From contig NC_039364.1 of assembly GCF_003573695.1 (NCBI RefSeq), positions 69,956,256 through 70,020,255 of the forward strand: 64,000 nt of DNA, in the 5' to 3' direction. The notes beneath the pieces are model-generated. The model was given only the letters and a program-made list of their open reading frames with translations, searched no databases and had not been told where the DNA came from. The translations under genes and the position numbers were made by a program. How positions within the stretch are numbered: position 1 is the first letter of the stretch; the number at the start of each line of letters is the position of its first letter. Source of the DNA: Papaver somniferum (taxonomy: Eukaryota > Streptophyta > Magnoliopsida > Ranunculales > Papaveraceae). Below are positions 12,414 to 24,020 of the stretch, in pieces.

Positions 12414-13386
12414 AGAACTATTTGACACAAATAACACACCTAATTATGATAATTAATACGGGGAAAGCCATTTTTACTAAAGAGAAAGCTGGTTTCGGGG
12501 TGGATTTATAAACCCTTCTTAATTGATTTTTTATATCAAATTTCAATTAAGTTAACTTCATTATTGTGAAAAATTACAATTATTATGATGAAGTTGAGAT
12601 ATATCCAAGCTCATAAAAACAAAAATGCATTTAATGATCAACTGATTGTGATGTTTGGAAATATTATTGTCTGCCAGCAATCATAATGGGCATAGTGAAT
12701 TTCTTACAAGGAGTTTCCCAGGGGAATTTTAACTGAGAGATTAAATCACATTAGCAATTACAACAGCAACAAAGAGAAAACCAAGTTTAATTGAAATTCG
12801 TTCCATATCGTGAACTGTGATATTTGATCATTTCGGTTAATTGGGGTATGGAAACGAAGATAAAAACTTCTTCGTTTCAGTGCTTGGGAACAAGCATTTG
12901 ATACTAATTTATTTTTCGTCGCGAATTATCAACCACCTGACCTACATTGCACTAATAAGATGTTATTTTCTTATAACAGCTGACAACCACTAACACTCCA
13001 AAACCAATAACTCCATGTCGCAACATTGTCATGCACCAGTGGCATATAGCCTTGTCCATTTGGCTGTGAGGCACCAAGAATATGAAGAAACTCCATATAT
13101 GGACAAAGTAGATAAAATGGAGGATCAAGAGTGGAGACAGAAAAGTACCATAACGAAAAGAAAAATAATATAGACAAATGTGACATTGTCGTTTCATTAA
13201 ACAAGATCATTAAGTTTGGAAGTGGAAGGTGTTGAGATTATTCGAGAACTAATGATCTGATTATAGGTTGACACGCATTTTAAATAATAGGGGTAAAGGG
13301 TTTTTTATTTATTTATATGAAATCCACTTCAAAGTTATCCTAATTATTAGCGCACCTTACTCAACAGGATTTTCATGAGTAATATT
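12414..13386. other. no recognisable feature
   Basis: AT-rich DNA between LTR G and the gag remnant of element F. The frames on the minus strand near 12952-13210 are hydrophobic and show no family signature. It may include eroded 3' parts of element F. Confidence 0.3.
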
Positions 13387-14072
13387 CTAAACCTTGTGAT
13401 TAATTAACACAATAACAAGCATTATACTCATCAGATGGATAATGCTTTTGTTTAAATACCATTTTTTCCCTTTTATTTTTGGGAGATTCCCTTTTTGATA
13501 TGAAAAATCGTCATAAAACTTATTATCACCAAAATATGAGGTTAATTTTAAACCCTTACCTGAAGAAGTTTGTCTGGAAGAGTATGACAGCCTGTCAATA
13601 AGATCTTTATGTCCTGCAATTATTGGACTCAAATTGTGTTCCGTAGCTCCAGTACGAGTAGTTTCCTCTGGTATGTTTTTCACATCTTGAGTATCTTTGC
13701 GAAACCAAAATTGAGAGTGACCATTTTGAATCTTCCTTGACCGATTAGGATTAAAGCCACTATTACAGGTTCGAACATTAGAAGAACAAATTGAACTGAT
13801 CGTCCTGGAAAGTTTCACAGAGTGAGTACTAAAACCGATTATTTTAGACATATGAATATCATTTGCACCTTTGAGAATTAAGTCTAAGGTATATTGGAGT
13901 CGACCAATTTGATTAAAATTCAGTCTTAATTTGCACCTCATCGAACATGTCCTTTTGTATTACAATAGAGGCACACTTTCTGGTCAGCAAAGTGATTAGA
14001 GTAAGTAGACTTAACACAATCGTTAGAAGATTTTTTATTTCCGTCAGAGGCAGTAATTTCTTGATTAGAGGA
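13387..14072 (-). pseudogene. element F: C-terminal gag with zinc knuckle, broken
   Basis: Minus-strand remnant of a Ty1-copia gag. A CCHC knuckle starts as CLYCNTKGH and the expected fourth cysteine follows one frame over (RCKLRLN), so one base has been lost near 13942. The downstream frame then runs about 184 codons to 13387. Its N-terminal continuation lies at 16666-17280, beyond solo LTR E2. No protease, integrase or RT follows on the left, so F is truncated or was gag-only. Confidence 0.65.
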
Positions 14073-16665
14073 TGAAAAAACAGGGGTATAACAACCACAC
14101 TCAATAATTTGTTCTGCAAACTTTATGGACTAAACTCCAATTTAATTCTGAGAGCACCAGCTTGCAAGCGAGACTCAATCAAGAATTATATCAAAGAGTT
14201 TTTATCTCTTTCTCAATAAAATCAGCAAATCACACAGATAGAAATCTGCGAGCCTGATTGATATGAGAAATAACTTGGACGGTACCAAAGACCAATGCCC
14301 AAGTGTCAATCAAGTTCTATCCAACAATCAAGGTCGGATTTATCAACTGACTAAACTACGCACAACCTATGATATTTCAATTATATAAACAAATATAATA
14401 CGAAAAAGAAATAACACAGACACCGGAAATTTTGTTAACGAGGAAACCGCAAATGCAGAAAAACCCTGGACCTAGTCCATATTTGAACACGACACTTTAT
14501 TAAGCTTCTACAGACTCTATCCTACTACAAGTTAACTTTGGACTGGAATGTAGTTGAGCCCTAACCAAGTCTCACACCGATTAAGGTACACTCGTGTTCC
14601 TTACGCCTCTAGAACCACGACATATTCTGCGCACTTGATTCCCTTAGATGATCTCACCCACAACTAAGAGTTGCTACGACCTAAAGTCAAAAACTTATAA
14701 ACAAATCTGTCACCCACGGATATGTCTATCCTTTATTCGGTTTGTTTCGTCTTTTGATACAAAGATCAAGGTGAACAGGAACCAACTAATAATCAGGTCT
14801 TATACTCCCGAAGAACATCCTAGAAATATTAGTCACCTCACAATAACCTAACTGATTAACATAAGAAGTTATCGCGGAATCACAAGAGTCTGAGATGAAG
14901 AACTGTTGTGATTACTTTTTATATCTTACCTATCGGAGATAAATCTCGAGTAAACCTTAGAGAAGATAAAACTCAATACGATAGAACAAGTAAGATCAGA
15001 ATATGCAACTACATAGAAAATAGTTGGATCTGGCTTCACGAATCCCAAATGTAGTCTTCAAGTCGTTAACCTAATAATGATTTTGGAAAACCTAGGTTAA
15101 AGGAGAATCGACTCTAGTTTACAACTAGGACAGGAAAGTGTCGGGATTAGGTTTTCCAGTTGCTAGAGTTCTCCCTTATATAGTATTTCAAATCAGGGTT
15201 GCTTACAATCAGAGCTAATATATCTGAGTAACAAATCATTCAATATTCACTGTTAGATGAATTCTTGATTTAAGATTCAAGCTAAGCCTGCTTAGAAACT
15301 AGACAATTAATCTTCACCGTTAGATGGTCTTAGCTTGTTACACACAAATGAAATATACTTATATTTAGATATGGGTTACCGTACCTAAACATGTATATTG
15401 AGTTGGCTCAATAACAGTTAACCGAAGTTATCCATATGAACACTTTTGTCTTAGCCGTATTCATCTAACACTGCTAGATCAAAAATGAACATCAATCAAT
15501 CATGATAGGATAATCAAATGAATCAAATTGTGTTTTAAATAGAGTTGCTCAATTTTTCACTATCTCATAGAAATATATACGAACAAACTGAATCGAAATC
15601 GGTTTGATTCGTAATCACACAAAGTACTTATACAAGAATCAATTCATGAACGTTAAGCCACGGTTTGCAAAGTTAATTTGCATTCCTTAAAATCATAAAT
15701 GTTTTAGTTCATGAGTATGAGAATCATACATTACCGATTTTAGAACTTCACCACTGTGTTCACAAACTAGGTACGCGAACAGCAGCTCTGGACCTTGGCC
15801 TAGTCAAGCTGTTCGCAAACCCGGTTCGGGAAAAACCATTCCGGACCCAAATCAGGTAAACCCGTTCTCATACTAGTTACGCAAACAAGAGTTCCCGACC
15901 TTCTCAGGTAAATCCGTTCGCATACTAGGTACGCAGACAAGAGTTCCAGACCTGAATCATCACAATATTATTCGCATACAAGGTATGCATACCGTGTTAT
16001 ATCCAGACATGGGTAATTGTTCTAAACTCTCATTTTAATCATTGAAACATCCTTGGAAGACGAAAATGGTAATGTCACACATACCATTAGCTTCAAGTAA
16101 TTTTCAAGTGATCGAATGATCAATACGAAACTTCCCGAGCTAACATCAAATGACTGTCTCACACAAATTATATAAGATGTTCAAGGTAATTTTCACATGA
16201 TCATCTTTTGACTTAATATTTAGTTTCCAACAAATAGATTGTTTCCAATTAAACTCTTCAAGAATTCGATGAACATAGCTAAAGCAAAAAAGCTTCCAAT
16301 ACATATTTCGAGAAATAGATAAGCGAGATAAACTCGGCTCGAAATATCAAATGTGTATAATGTAAAAGTCTATATAGATATACGACTTAGTCTCATTAGA
16401 AGATAAAATATAATAGACTTCTAAGTGGTAGATAAGTTTTAGTCTCCACATACCTTTTGTTGATGAAGTTCCTCCAAGATCCTTAGTAGATCTTCTTCTT
16501 TAATTGAACGTCATGAAATCTAAATCTCAACTACACATTCTATCCTAATACGAGAGATAGCTATAAGTAAACTAGAAATCAAGTATATAGTTTTGATCAA
16601 CTACGCTTGACAAACAAGATTGAGATAGCAGCGCTTGCGAGTTCGACCGAGCTAGAAATCTAACA
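14073..16665 (-). mobile_element. solo LTR E2 inserted in gag of element F
   Basis: It runs TGAAAAAACAGGGG...GAAATCTAACA (2,593 bp). It belongs to the same family as E1 and E3, whose starts at 17318 and 21564 match (CAGGGGTATAACAACCACAC). Flanks are GAGGA (14068-14072) and TAGGA (16666-16670), a TSD with one change, and the F gag frame runs across the empty site. No internal sequence remains, so it is a solo LTR. Read on the minus strand it starts TGTTAGATTTCTAGCTCGG, a diverged version of the D-family start. Confidence 0.8.
15755..16010. repeat. GTTCGCATACTAGGTACGC array in LTR E2
   Basis: Four to five diverged units of about 55-65 bases with cores like CCGTTCGCATACTAGG, TACGCAGACAAGAGTTCC and GTTCGCAAACCCGGTTCG. 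Each has self-complementary parts. It is the counterpart of the D and G arrays but with a different core. Confidence 0.6.
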
Positions 16666-17280
16666 TAGGAAGTTAAATGCACATCTTTAGAAATATGAGG
16701 GATTTTTAACTTAGCTTCTGAAACCGATTTCGTTAGAGAAACATGATTACTAGTAGTCACGTTTTCTAACTTTTCAGTTTTGTCAGAGCCAGTTGGTATA
16801 ATGGGCTCTTCAGAACAGACCTTGCAATGAATATATGATTCACTTAATATTCGTTTGATTTCTAAGGCATTCTCTTTAAGTTAGGCCTCGAGTAAAGTTC
16901 TTGACAAACTTACTTCGGCTTTTTCTTCACGAAGAATCCTTAATTCAGAGTCATGTTCATTAACCTTACTAATAAGTTTATTGTCTTTGTGTTTCAGCCT
17001 ATTAACTTCAGTGAACTGGATTCTAACCTGTCTTGGAATCACATCACTTTGTTTAGCTATTTCCCTCTCTACTTCAGAGACAGACTCATTACTAAGATAA
17101 TAAGGAGAACACTTATCAATATCTGGTTGTTTCATGGGAACATGGTGTTCATCTATAATTGAGAAAGATGAATCGTTCTCTTTGATAGAATCTGTAAAAC
17201 AATACTTTTATTCCTGGCGATACGTTTATCAGAGATAGCACTTCTATCCATAATAATCAGATTGATAAAAACACAAACTT
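16666..17280 (-). pseudogene. element F: N-terminal gag with coiled coil, broken
   Basis: Minus-strand frame with heptad-like sequence (LISKVNEHDSELRILREEKA) that continues past an in-frame TAA near 16881-16883 into ENVTTSNHVSLTKSVSEAKL and up to the E2 insertion. A short upstream part near 17250 (MDRSAISDKRIARNKS) is in another frame. It lies directly inside the F primer site at 17304, as expected for gag. The UBN2-type core seen in D is missing, so an internal deletion is likely. Confidence 0.6.
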
Positions 17281-17303
17281 ATGATGTATTAGCGTGTTTG
17301 CCT

Positions 17304-17316
17304 TCTCTGATACCAA
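17304..17316 (-). promoter_or_regulatory. primer-binding site of element F
   Basis: On the minus strand the LTR end is followed by TTGGTATCAGAG, the usual copia site complementary to the 3' end of initiator tRNA-Met. It fixes F as a minus-strand element with its 5' LTR on the right. Confidence 0.8.
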
Positions 17317-17317
17317 T

Positions 17318-17451
17318 TGAAAACACGGGGGGGGGGGGGGGGGGGGGGTACAACAACCACGCCTAACTTTTCGTTCAACAATCCGTATGGACTAAACTCT
17401 AATATAATTCCGATAGTAACAACTTAATGAAACTCAATCAAGGAAAGATAT
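17318..17451 (-). mobile_element. 5' LTR of element F (E1), first segment
   Basis: It starts TGAAAACACGGG next to the primer site and matches the start of E2 and E3. It is broken at 17451 by solo LTR D' and resumes at 20270/20275. It contains a 22-base G run. Confidence 0.75.
17327..17348 (+). repeat. run of 22 G
   Basis: Uninterrupted G run at the 3' edge of the LTR as read on the minus strand (C run). Related LTRs have only four or five G at the same place (14081, 21573), so it is an expansion or a base-calling error. It could form a G-quadruplex. Confidence 0.9.
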
Positions 17452-20269
17452 TGTTAAAGCATAGCTCGATTGAACTCACCAAGCGTTGGTATCTCAAGTT
17501 TGGTTGTCATGTTTTAGTATCAAAACTCATCTAGAGTCGCTTGATTAAATACTAGAGTCAACTTCGTTTAGGTTAGACTATAAAGTCTAGGAATGTTGAG
17601 ACATACAAGTATTACTCTGAAGACATAAAGAATATGAAGAAGTAACAAACAACAACGATGACATCATCCTTCCACTTGAGGTTAGTAATACTGACTTGAA
17701 CTTGTTTCATTTCTAACATATCTTTCAAGTCGTGCATATTGAAAACATAACTGCGAAGCTGTATATATTATATATTATACTCTAGTGATGTTATATGATC
17801 ATAATAGTATGATCATAATATTAAGGAATTAGACTGCGAAGTATAATGTTTATCTTTTGAAATTCGTAGATATGGCATCGACATAATCTTGTATATATTG
17901 TTCTGATTATGTGTATGGGTTATGGTGAAGATTTCATCCTAGGAAACAATGTTTTACATTTGTTTAAAGGAAGTACATTCATAAACTTGTTTTGTGAATC
18001 GAAAGGGAAATCAATAGGATTATTGGTCTTGCTATTTATTGCATATCTTTGGATGACCAATATGTGTGAGTTGGTAGAACCGATCTTAACTCAGGTTATG
18101 TATCTTGGTATAACTGATCATAATGCCTAGACTTATGATTTGGTATGACCGGTCCTGGTATTGGTGTAAAGATCCTAAGTAATCACCATGTAATTGTATG
18201 ATCGATCCTTGTAATTGGTGTGATTGATCCTAGTAATTGGTGTGACCAATCATAAGAATTGTGTGACCGATCTTTGTAATTGGTGTAACCGGTCCTGGTA
18301 ACTGGTGTGACCGATCACAAGTAGATACGATGTGTAGATAGAACCGATCCTTGTAATTGGTGTAACTGGTCCTGGTAATTGGTGTGACCGATCACATGTA
18401 GGTACCATATTTACGTACAACAGATCCTAGTGATTGGTATAACCAATCTGAACCCATATATGTGACTTGGAAGGACCGATCACAACTAACCATTGTGACT
18501 TGGTATAACCAATCACATAGTAGTCTTGGAAAATTGATAAACCAATTTTAAACCTGTTTTGAAGTGTGGTATAACCGATTCCAAGAATGCAAATCCATAT
18601 AAATATGAAATGAGGATTTGCAGTGAAAAGATGTCAACATACTTTGAACACGAGCAATAACTCTTATCATTTATTGTTTAAAGATATTCCTTGGTACTCA
18701 AGGTGATCCTGAGCCGAAATAAATTAAGAATCTTTTAATTAAGGTTTTTGATTTTATATGCATTAATTACCAGCAATTAATGCATAGCTCTAGAAAATAA
18801 AAATTAGTAATGTGCATTTACTAATTGGAGATTTTCTATTGAGATATTTCGGAAATATTGGACAGGAATTTATTGGAAATAGGAAAACCCAATTTTTCCA
18901 TTCATTGCATATCTTGAAAATATTTTTGATTTTGGAAATTCCTTGGTGTCTAAAAATTGTTGGTCTACAAATACCTAAGTTTGCATTTCTAGCAAACTAT
19001 CCTAAGAGACAGGCAAACTTTATTTCTTGTTGTTTCTGGTGGAGTCGTCTATTCAGAGAGGAAAGTATCCTAATTAGGTGAAATCTCTTACGACCGCTCG
19101 TTTAAAGCCTTATGTGGGATCAAGAAGCTCTACAAGTACCGTTGGTGGGAAACTATATAATTGTCGTGTTATTAAGTTTCGATTCGATTTGATTGACTAA
19201 CAATTGTTGAAACTTTGGTTGCACCTAGTTTGTTTATGCTTGAGAATCTTCTCTTCTGATATAAGATTCACTCAAACTATATCGAAGTATCGACGGGATC
19301 TATAGAACTGTTTTTAGATCTAAAGACATCTTGTGATAATCCATTGTCAACAAGATCCATTCTGTGCGTGATTGATCACAAGAGATTCAAGTGGTGTTGT
19401 GCAGGTATTGAAGATAAAAGAAGATTTGAAGACGAAGAAGATTTTTTATTAGTTTTTGTATCTTGTTAATTGTGTGCACAAACCTTGATCGGCTGGTATC
19501 CAACTAGAATCAGTTTATTATTGAGTGTGAATCTAAACTTGACGACTTCGGTAGTTATTGGATAGATTGATCTAACCAGACAAAGGAGTTTATTTAGATT
19601 AAACGGAAGAGCCTTTGTAAACGACTCATCTATATCTTGTAGCAAGATTGATTAGAGTGGTTACCAAACAGATTCTTCCTTTGTTGTTTAGAATACGATC
19701 CAAAGGACTTGCTATTCACGTGCGTCACTCTAGAAATTGAAGGCGCAAGGATACTGAGGGAACTAAGTAGCTAGGGGTAGTCTCCTTGGTCTCAACTATA
19801 TGAAGTTGATATTAGATTTTGTATAGCGGCTTAATTCTGAGAGTATTCAAAACTGGACTAGGTCCCGGGGATTTTATGCATTTGCGGTTTCCTCGCTAAC
19901 AAAATGTTGCTCTGTCATTTACTTTTCTATTCCGCAATTATAATTTTTTTTATTATAATTAAAAGTAAATTACACTTGTACGTTAACTCCGCATTACTTG
20001 ATAGTGATCCTATAGAGTTTGGTGATTTTCGAACTTATCATCAAGTAACACACTTGGTTGTTGTATTGTCTCGATCTTGTATTCGTAGTCAATCACACAA
20101 GTTATCTTGTTGTTGTACTGTCTCGATCTCGTATCCATAGATGATCACACGAAATGTGAACCGAATTTTTGTATTGTCTCGACTCTGTCCATAGACTATC
20201 ACATTCGGTAGAGGACTTATAGGTTGAAACAAAAAGATTGTGGTATATTTGGGTACCCTTGTCTTTTCA
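17452..20269 (+). mobile_element. solo LTR D' (Sirevirus-like copia), inserted in E1
   Basis: It runs TGTTAAAGCATAGCTCG...CCCTTGTCTTTTCA, 2,818 bp, matching the 2,828-bp 3' LTR of element D in the opposite orientation. Flanks GATAT (17447-17451) and AATAT (20270-20274) are a near-perfect 5-bp TSD. On both sides the E1 sequence is contiguous when compared with E2 near 14190 and E3 near 21690. There is no primer site or gag, so it is a solo LTR left by LTR-LTR recombination. Confidence 0.85.
18133..18595 (+). repeat. GACCGGTCCTGGTAATTGGT array in LTR D'
   Basis: About 14 diverged copies of a 20-40-base unit around ACCGGTCCTGGTAATTGGTG. Many contain the 8-base palindrome GACCGGTC or a one-base variant. 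The same array occurs in LTR D'' (23395-23840) and, inverted, in LTR D (25735-26189). Sirevirus LTRs are known for repeated palindromic motifs; this fits, with a different core. Confidence 0.8.
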
Positions 20270-20274
20270 AATAT

Positions 20275-21563
20275 CGAAGAGATTTATCTCTTTCTCAACA
20301 TAATCAGTTAATCAGATAGATATGAATCTGTGAACCTAATTGATGTAAGAAAAACTCAGATGATACCAAAGACCAATATCCGAGTGTCAATCAAGTTCTG
20401 TCCAACAAACAAGGTTGGATATATCAACTGTGATTGAACAATGCACGACCTGTAATATTTCAATTATAAAAAGAAAATATAATGCGGAAAAGAAATAGCA
20501 CAGACACCAGAAATTTTGTTAACGAGGAAACCGCAAATGCAGAAAAATCCGGACCTAGTCCAGACTTGAACACCACATTGTATTAAGCCGCTACAAACTC
20601 TAGCCTACTGACAATATCACTTCGGACTGGAATGTAGTTGATCCCTAACCCAATATCACACACATTAGGGTACAGTCGTGTTCCTTACGCTTTTTGAATC
20701 TGGAGAGACCCTGTGCACTTGATTCCCCTAGATAACGTCCTTTATAACCTAGGAGTTCCTACGACCCAAAGTTGAAGACTTATAAACAAATCTGTCTCCC
20801 ACAGATAAGTCTATTCTTATTTTCGGTTTTAGTCTTTAGATTCAAATATCAAGGTGCACATGAAGCATAACTAATAATCCAGTCTTATGTCTCCCGGAGA
20901 GCAACCTAGAATATTAGTCACCTCACAATAACCTAACTGATTTACAAAAGAAGTTATTGCAGAATCACAAGAATCTGAGACGAAGAACTGTTTGATTACT
21001 TTTTATATCTTACCTATCTGAGATAAATCTCGAGACAATCTTAGAGAAGATTAAACTCAATACGATAGAATAGTAAGATCAGGATATGCAACTACAGATA
21101 AAATAGTTGGACCTGGCTTCACGAATCCCAAGCGAAGTCTTTAAATCGTTAAACCTAGTAATGGTTTTCAGAAGAACTGGAAACCTGGGTTAAGAGAAAA
21201 TCGACTCTAGTTTGCAACTAGGACACTCAGAAGTGTCGAGATTAGGTTTCCTAGCTGCTAGAGTTTCTCCTTATATAGTCTTCAAATAAGGGTTGCTTAC
21301 AATCAAAGCTAAGATAGTTTATTAATAAAGAAATCAATATTCACCGTTAGTGAAAATCTGACTTAAGATTCAAGTTAAGTTTGCTTAGAAAATAAGCAAT
21401 CATTCTCCACCGTTAGATGGTTTAGCTTGATACACACAAATGAAATGTACTTATATTCAGATATGGATAAACCGTACCTAAACGTATATAATGAGTTGGC
21501 TCAATAATAGCTAACCGAAGTTAGCCATATGAACACTTTTGGCTCAGCTATTTTCATCAAACC
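20275..21563 (-). mobile_element. 5' LTR of element F (E1), second segment
   Basis: It continues E1 after solo LTR D'. It carries the signature GTTAACGAGGAAACCGCAAA near 20518 and parallels E2 (14200-15480) and E3. At 21563 it is broken by E3. The remaining third of E1 should lie beyond the right edge of the window. Confidence 0.7.
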
Positions 21564-22705
21564 TGAAAAAGCAGGGGTATAACAACCACACCCAATAATT
21601 CGTTCGACAATCTGTATGGACTAAACTCCAATATAATTTCGGGAGCACCAACTTAAAAGCGAGACTCAATCAAGAAATATATCAAAGAGTTTTTATCTAT
21701 TTCTCACTACAATCAACAAGTCGAACAGATAGAAATCCGTGAGCCTGATTGAGATGAAAAATAACTTGGACGGTACCAAAGACCAATGCCCAAGTGTTAA
21801 TCAAGTTCTATCCAACAATCAAGGTCGGATTTATAAACTGATTGAATTACGCACAACCTGTGATATTTCAATTATATAAACAAATATAATGCGGAAAAGA
21901 AATAACACATACACCAGAAAGTTTGTTAACGAGGAAACCACAAATGCAAAAAAAAAACGGGACCTAGTCCAGATTTGAACACCACACTGTATTAAGCCGT
22001 TACAGACTCTAGCCTACTACAAGTAAACTTCAGATTGGAATGTAGTTGAGCCCTAACCAAGTCTCACACCGATTCAGGTACAGTCGCGTTCTTCACGCCG
22101 CGCACTTGATTCCCTTAGCTGATCTCACCCACAACTAAGAGTTGCTACGATCCAAATTCAAAGACTTATAAAAGAATTTTTCTCACACAGATATGTCTAT
22201 CTTTCATTTTGTTTTTGTTCCGTCTTTTGATACAAAGATCAAGGTGAACAAGAACCAACTAATAATCTGGTCTTATACTCCCGAAGAGCAGCCTAGAAAT
22301 ATTAGTCACCTCACAATAACCTAACTGAGGTGAGAAAAATCTGGTCTTACCTATCGGAGATAAATCTCGAGTAAATCTTAGAGAAGATAAAACTCAATAC
22401 GGTAGAGCAAGTAAGATCAGAATACACAACTAGAAAGAAAATAGTTGGATCTGGATTCGCGAATCCCAAATGAAGTCTTCAAGTCGTTATCCTAATGACG
22501 TTTTTAGAAAACCTGGGTTAAAGGATAACCGACTCTAGTTTGCAACTAGGACACAAGGAAGTGCCGGTATTAGGTTTTCCAGTTGCTAGAGTTCTCCCTT
22601 ATATAATCTTTCAAATCAGGGTTGCTTACAATCAAAGCTAAGATAGCTTAGTAACAAAGCATTCAATATTCACCGTTAGATGAACTCCTGATTTAAGATT
22701 CAAGC
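21564..22705 (-). mobile_element. LTR E3 (same family as E1/E2), first segment
   Basis: It starts TGAAAAAGCAGGGGTATAAC and follows E2 with a few percent difference plus small deletions (around 22095 and 22330) up to the equivalent of E2 position 15283. There LTR D'' begins. The five bases before it (AAACC) are the candidate TSD. Whether it is solo or part of a full element cannot be seen. Confidence 0.7.
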
Positions 22706-24020
22706 TGTTAGAGCATAGCTAGGTTGAACTCACCAAGCGTTGGCATGTCAAGTTTGGTTGTCATATTTTAGCGAATCAAAACTCATCTAAAGTCGCTTGA
22801 TTGTATACTAGAGGCAACTTCGTTTAGGTTAGATTAGAAGTCTAGGAATGTTGAGACATACAAGTATTACTTTGAAGACCTGAAGAAAGTGAAGAAGAAG
22901 CAAACTAAAACGACACATCATCCTTCCTCTTGAGGTTAGTAATATTGACTTGAACTGCTTTCATTCCTAAAGTATCTTTCAAGTCGTGTTATATTGAAAA
23001 CATAACTGCGAAGCTGTATATACTGTACATATTGTATGATACTCTAGTGATGTGATATGGTCATATTTATATGATCATAGTATTAGGGAATTATACTACG
23101 AAGTATAATGCTTATCTTTTGAACTTCGTAGATATGACATCGACATAATCTTGTATATATTGTTATGATTATGTGAATGAATATGGTGAAGATTTCATCC
23201 TAGGAAACAATGTTTTACATATGTTTAAAGCAAGTACGTCCGTGAACTTGTTTTGTGAATCGAAAGGGAAATCGCTAGGTTTATTGGTGCGGCTATTCAT
23301 TGCAAATCTTTGTATTACCAATATGTGTGAGATGGTAGAAGCGATCGTAACTTTGTTAGGTATCTTAGTATAACTAATCACAATGCCTGACTTATAATTT
23401 GGTATGACTAGTTTTTTTAATTGGTGTAACCAATCCTAAGTAATCACCATGAGATGGTATGATCGATATTTGTAATTGGTGTGACTGATCCTAGTAATTG
23501 GTGTGACTGATCACAGAGTGTGTGTAATCGATCCTTGTAATTGGTGTAACCGGTCCTGGTAATTGGTGTAACTGATCTTGGTAACTGGCATGACCGACCA
23601 CAAGCAATACCATGAGTATATGGTAACTGGTCCTGGTAATTGATGTAACCGATCCTGGTAACTGATGTAACCGGTCCTGGTAACTTGTGTGATATTAAGG
23701 TATAACCGATCCTAGTGATTGGTAGAATCGATTGAACCCATGTATGTGATTTGATATTTGATCAATCACATAGTGGTCTTGGAATACAGGTGAATCAATT
23801 CTAAACTTGTTTGGAAGTGTGGTATAAAAGATTCCAAGAATGTAAATCCATGTAAATATGAATAACGATTTACAGTGAAAAGATGTCAACATACTTAGGT
23901 GAAATCCGGAGAGGAAAGTACCCTAATTAGGCGAAATCTCTTACGACCGGTCGTTTAAAGACTTATGTGGGATCAAGAAGCTCTACGAGTACCGTTGGTC
24001 GGAAACTAGATAATTGCAGT
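22706..24020 (+). mobile_element. D-family LTR D'', left half, split by element D
   Basis: It starts TGTTAGAGCATAGCTAGG and follows D' base for base with small changes, including its own GGTCCTGGTAATTGGTG array (23395-23840). It stops after ...ACTAGATAATTGCAGT at 24020, where an oppositely oriented D LTR begins. The rest of D'' should follow D beyond 64000. The candidate TSD for D'' is CAAGC (22701-22705) and for D is GCAGT (24016-24020). Confidence 0.7.

Noticed and set aside
12952..13210. Two overlapping hydrophobic 80-codon frames
   Set aside because: Low-complexity hydrophobic sequence in AT-rich DNA; no start context, homologue or neighbour support.
18133..18595. CRISPR-like regular repeats
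   Set aside because: Units are diverged, spacers irregular and not unique, the context is a plant LTR, and the same array recurs in sister LTRs.
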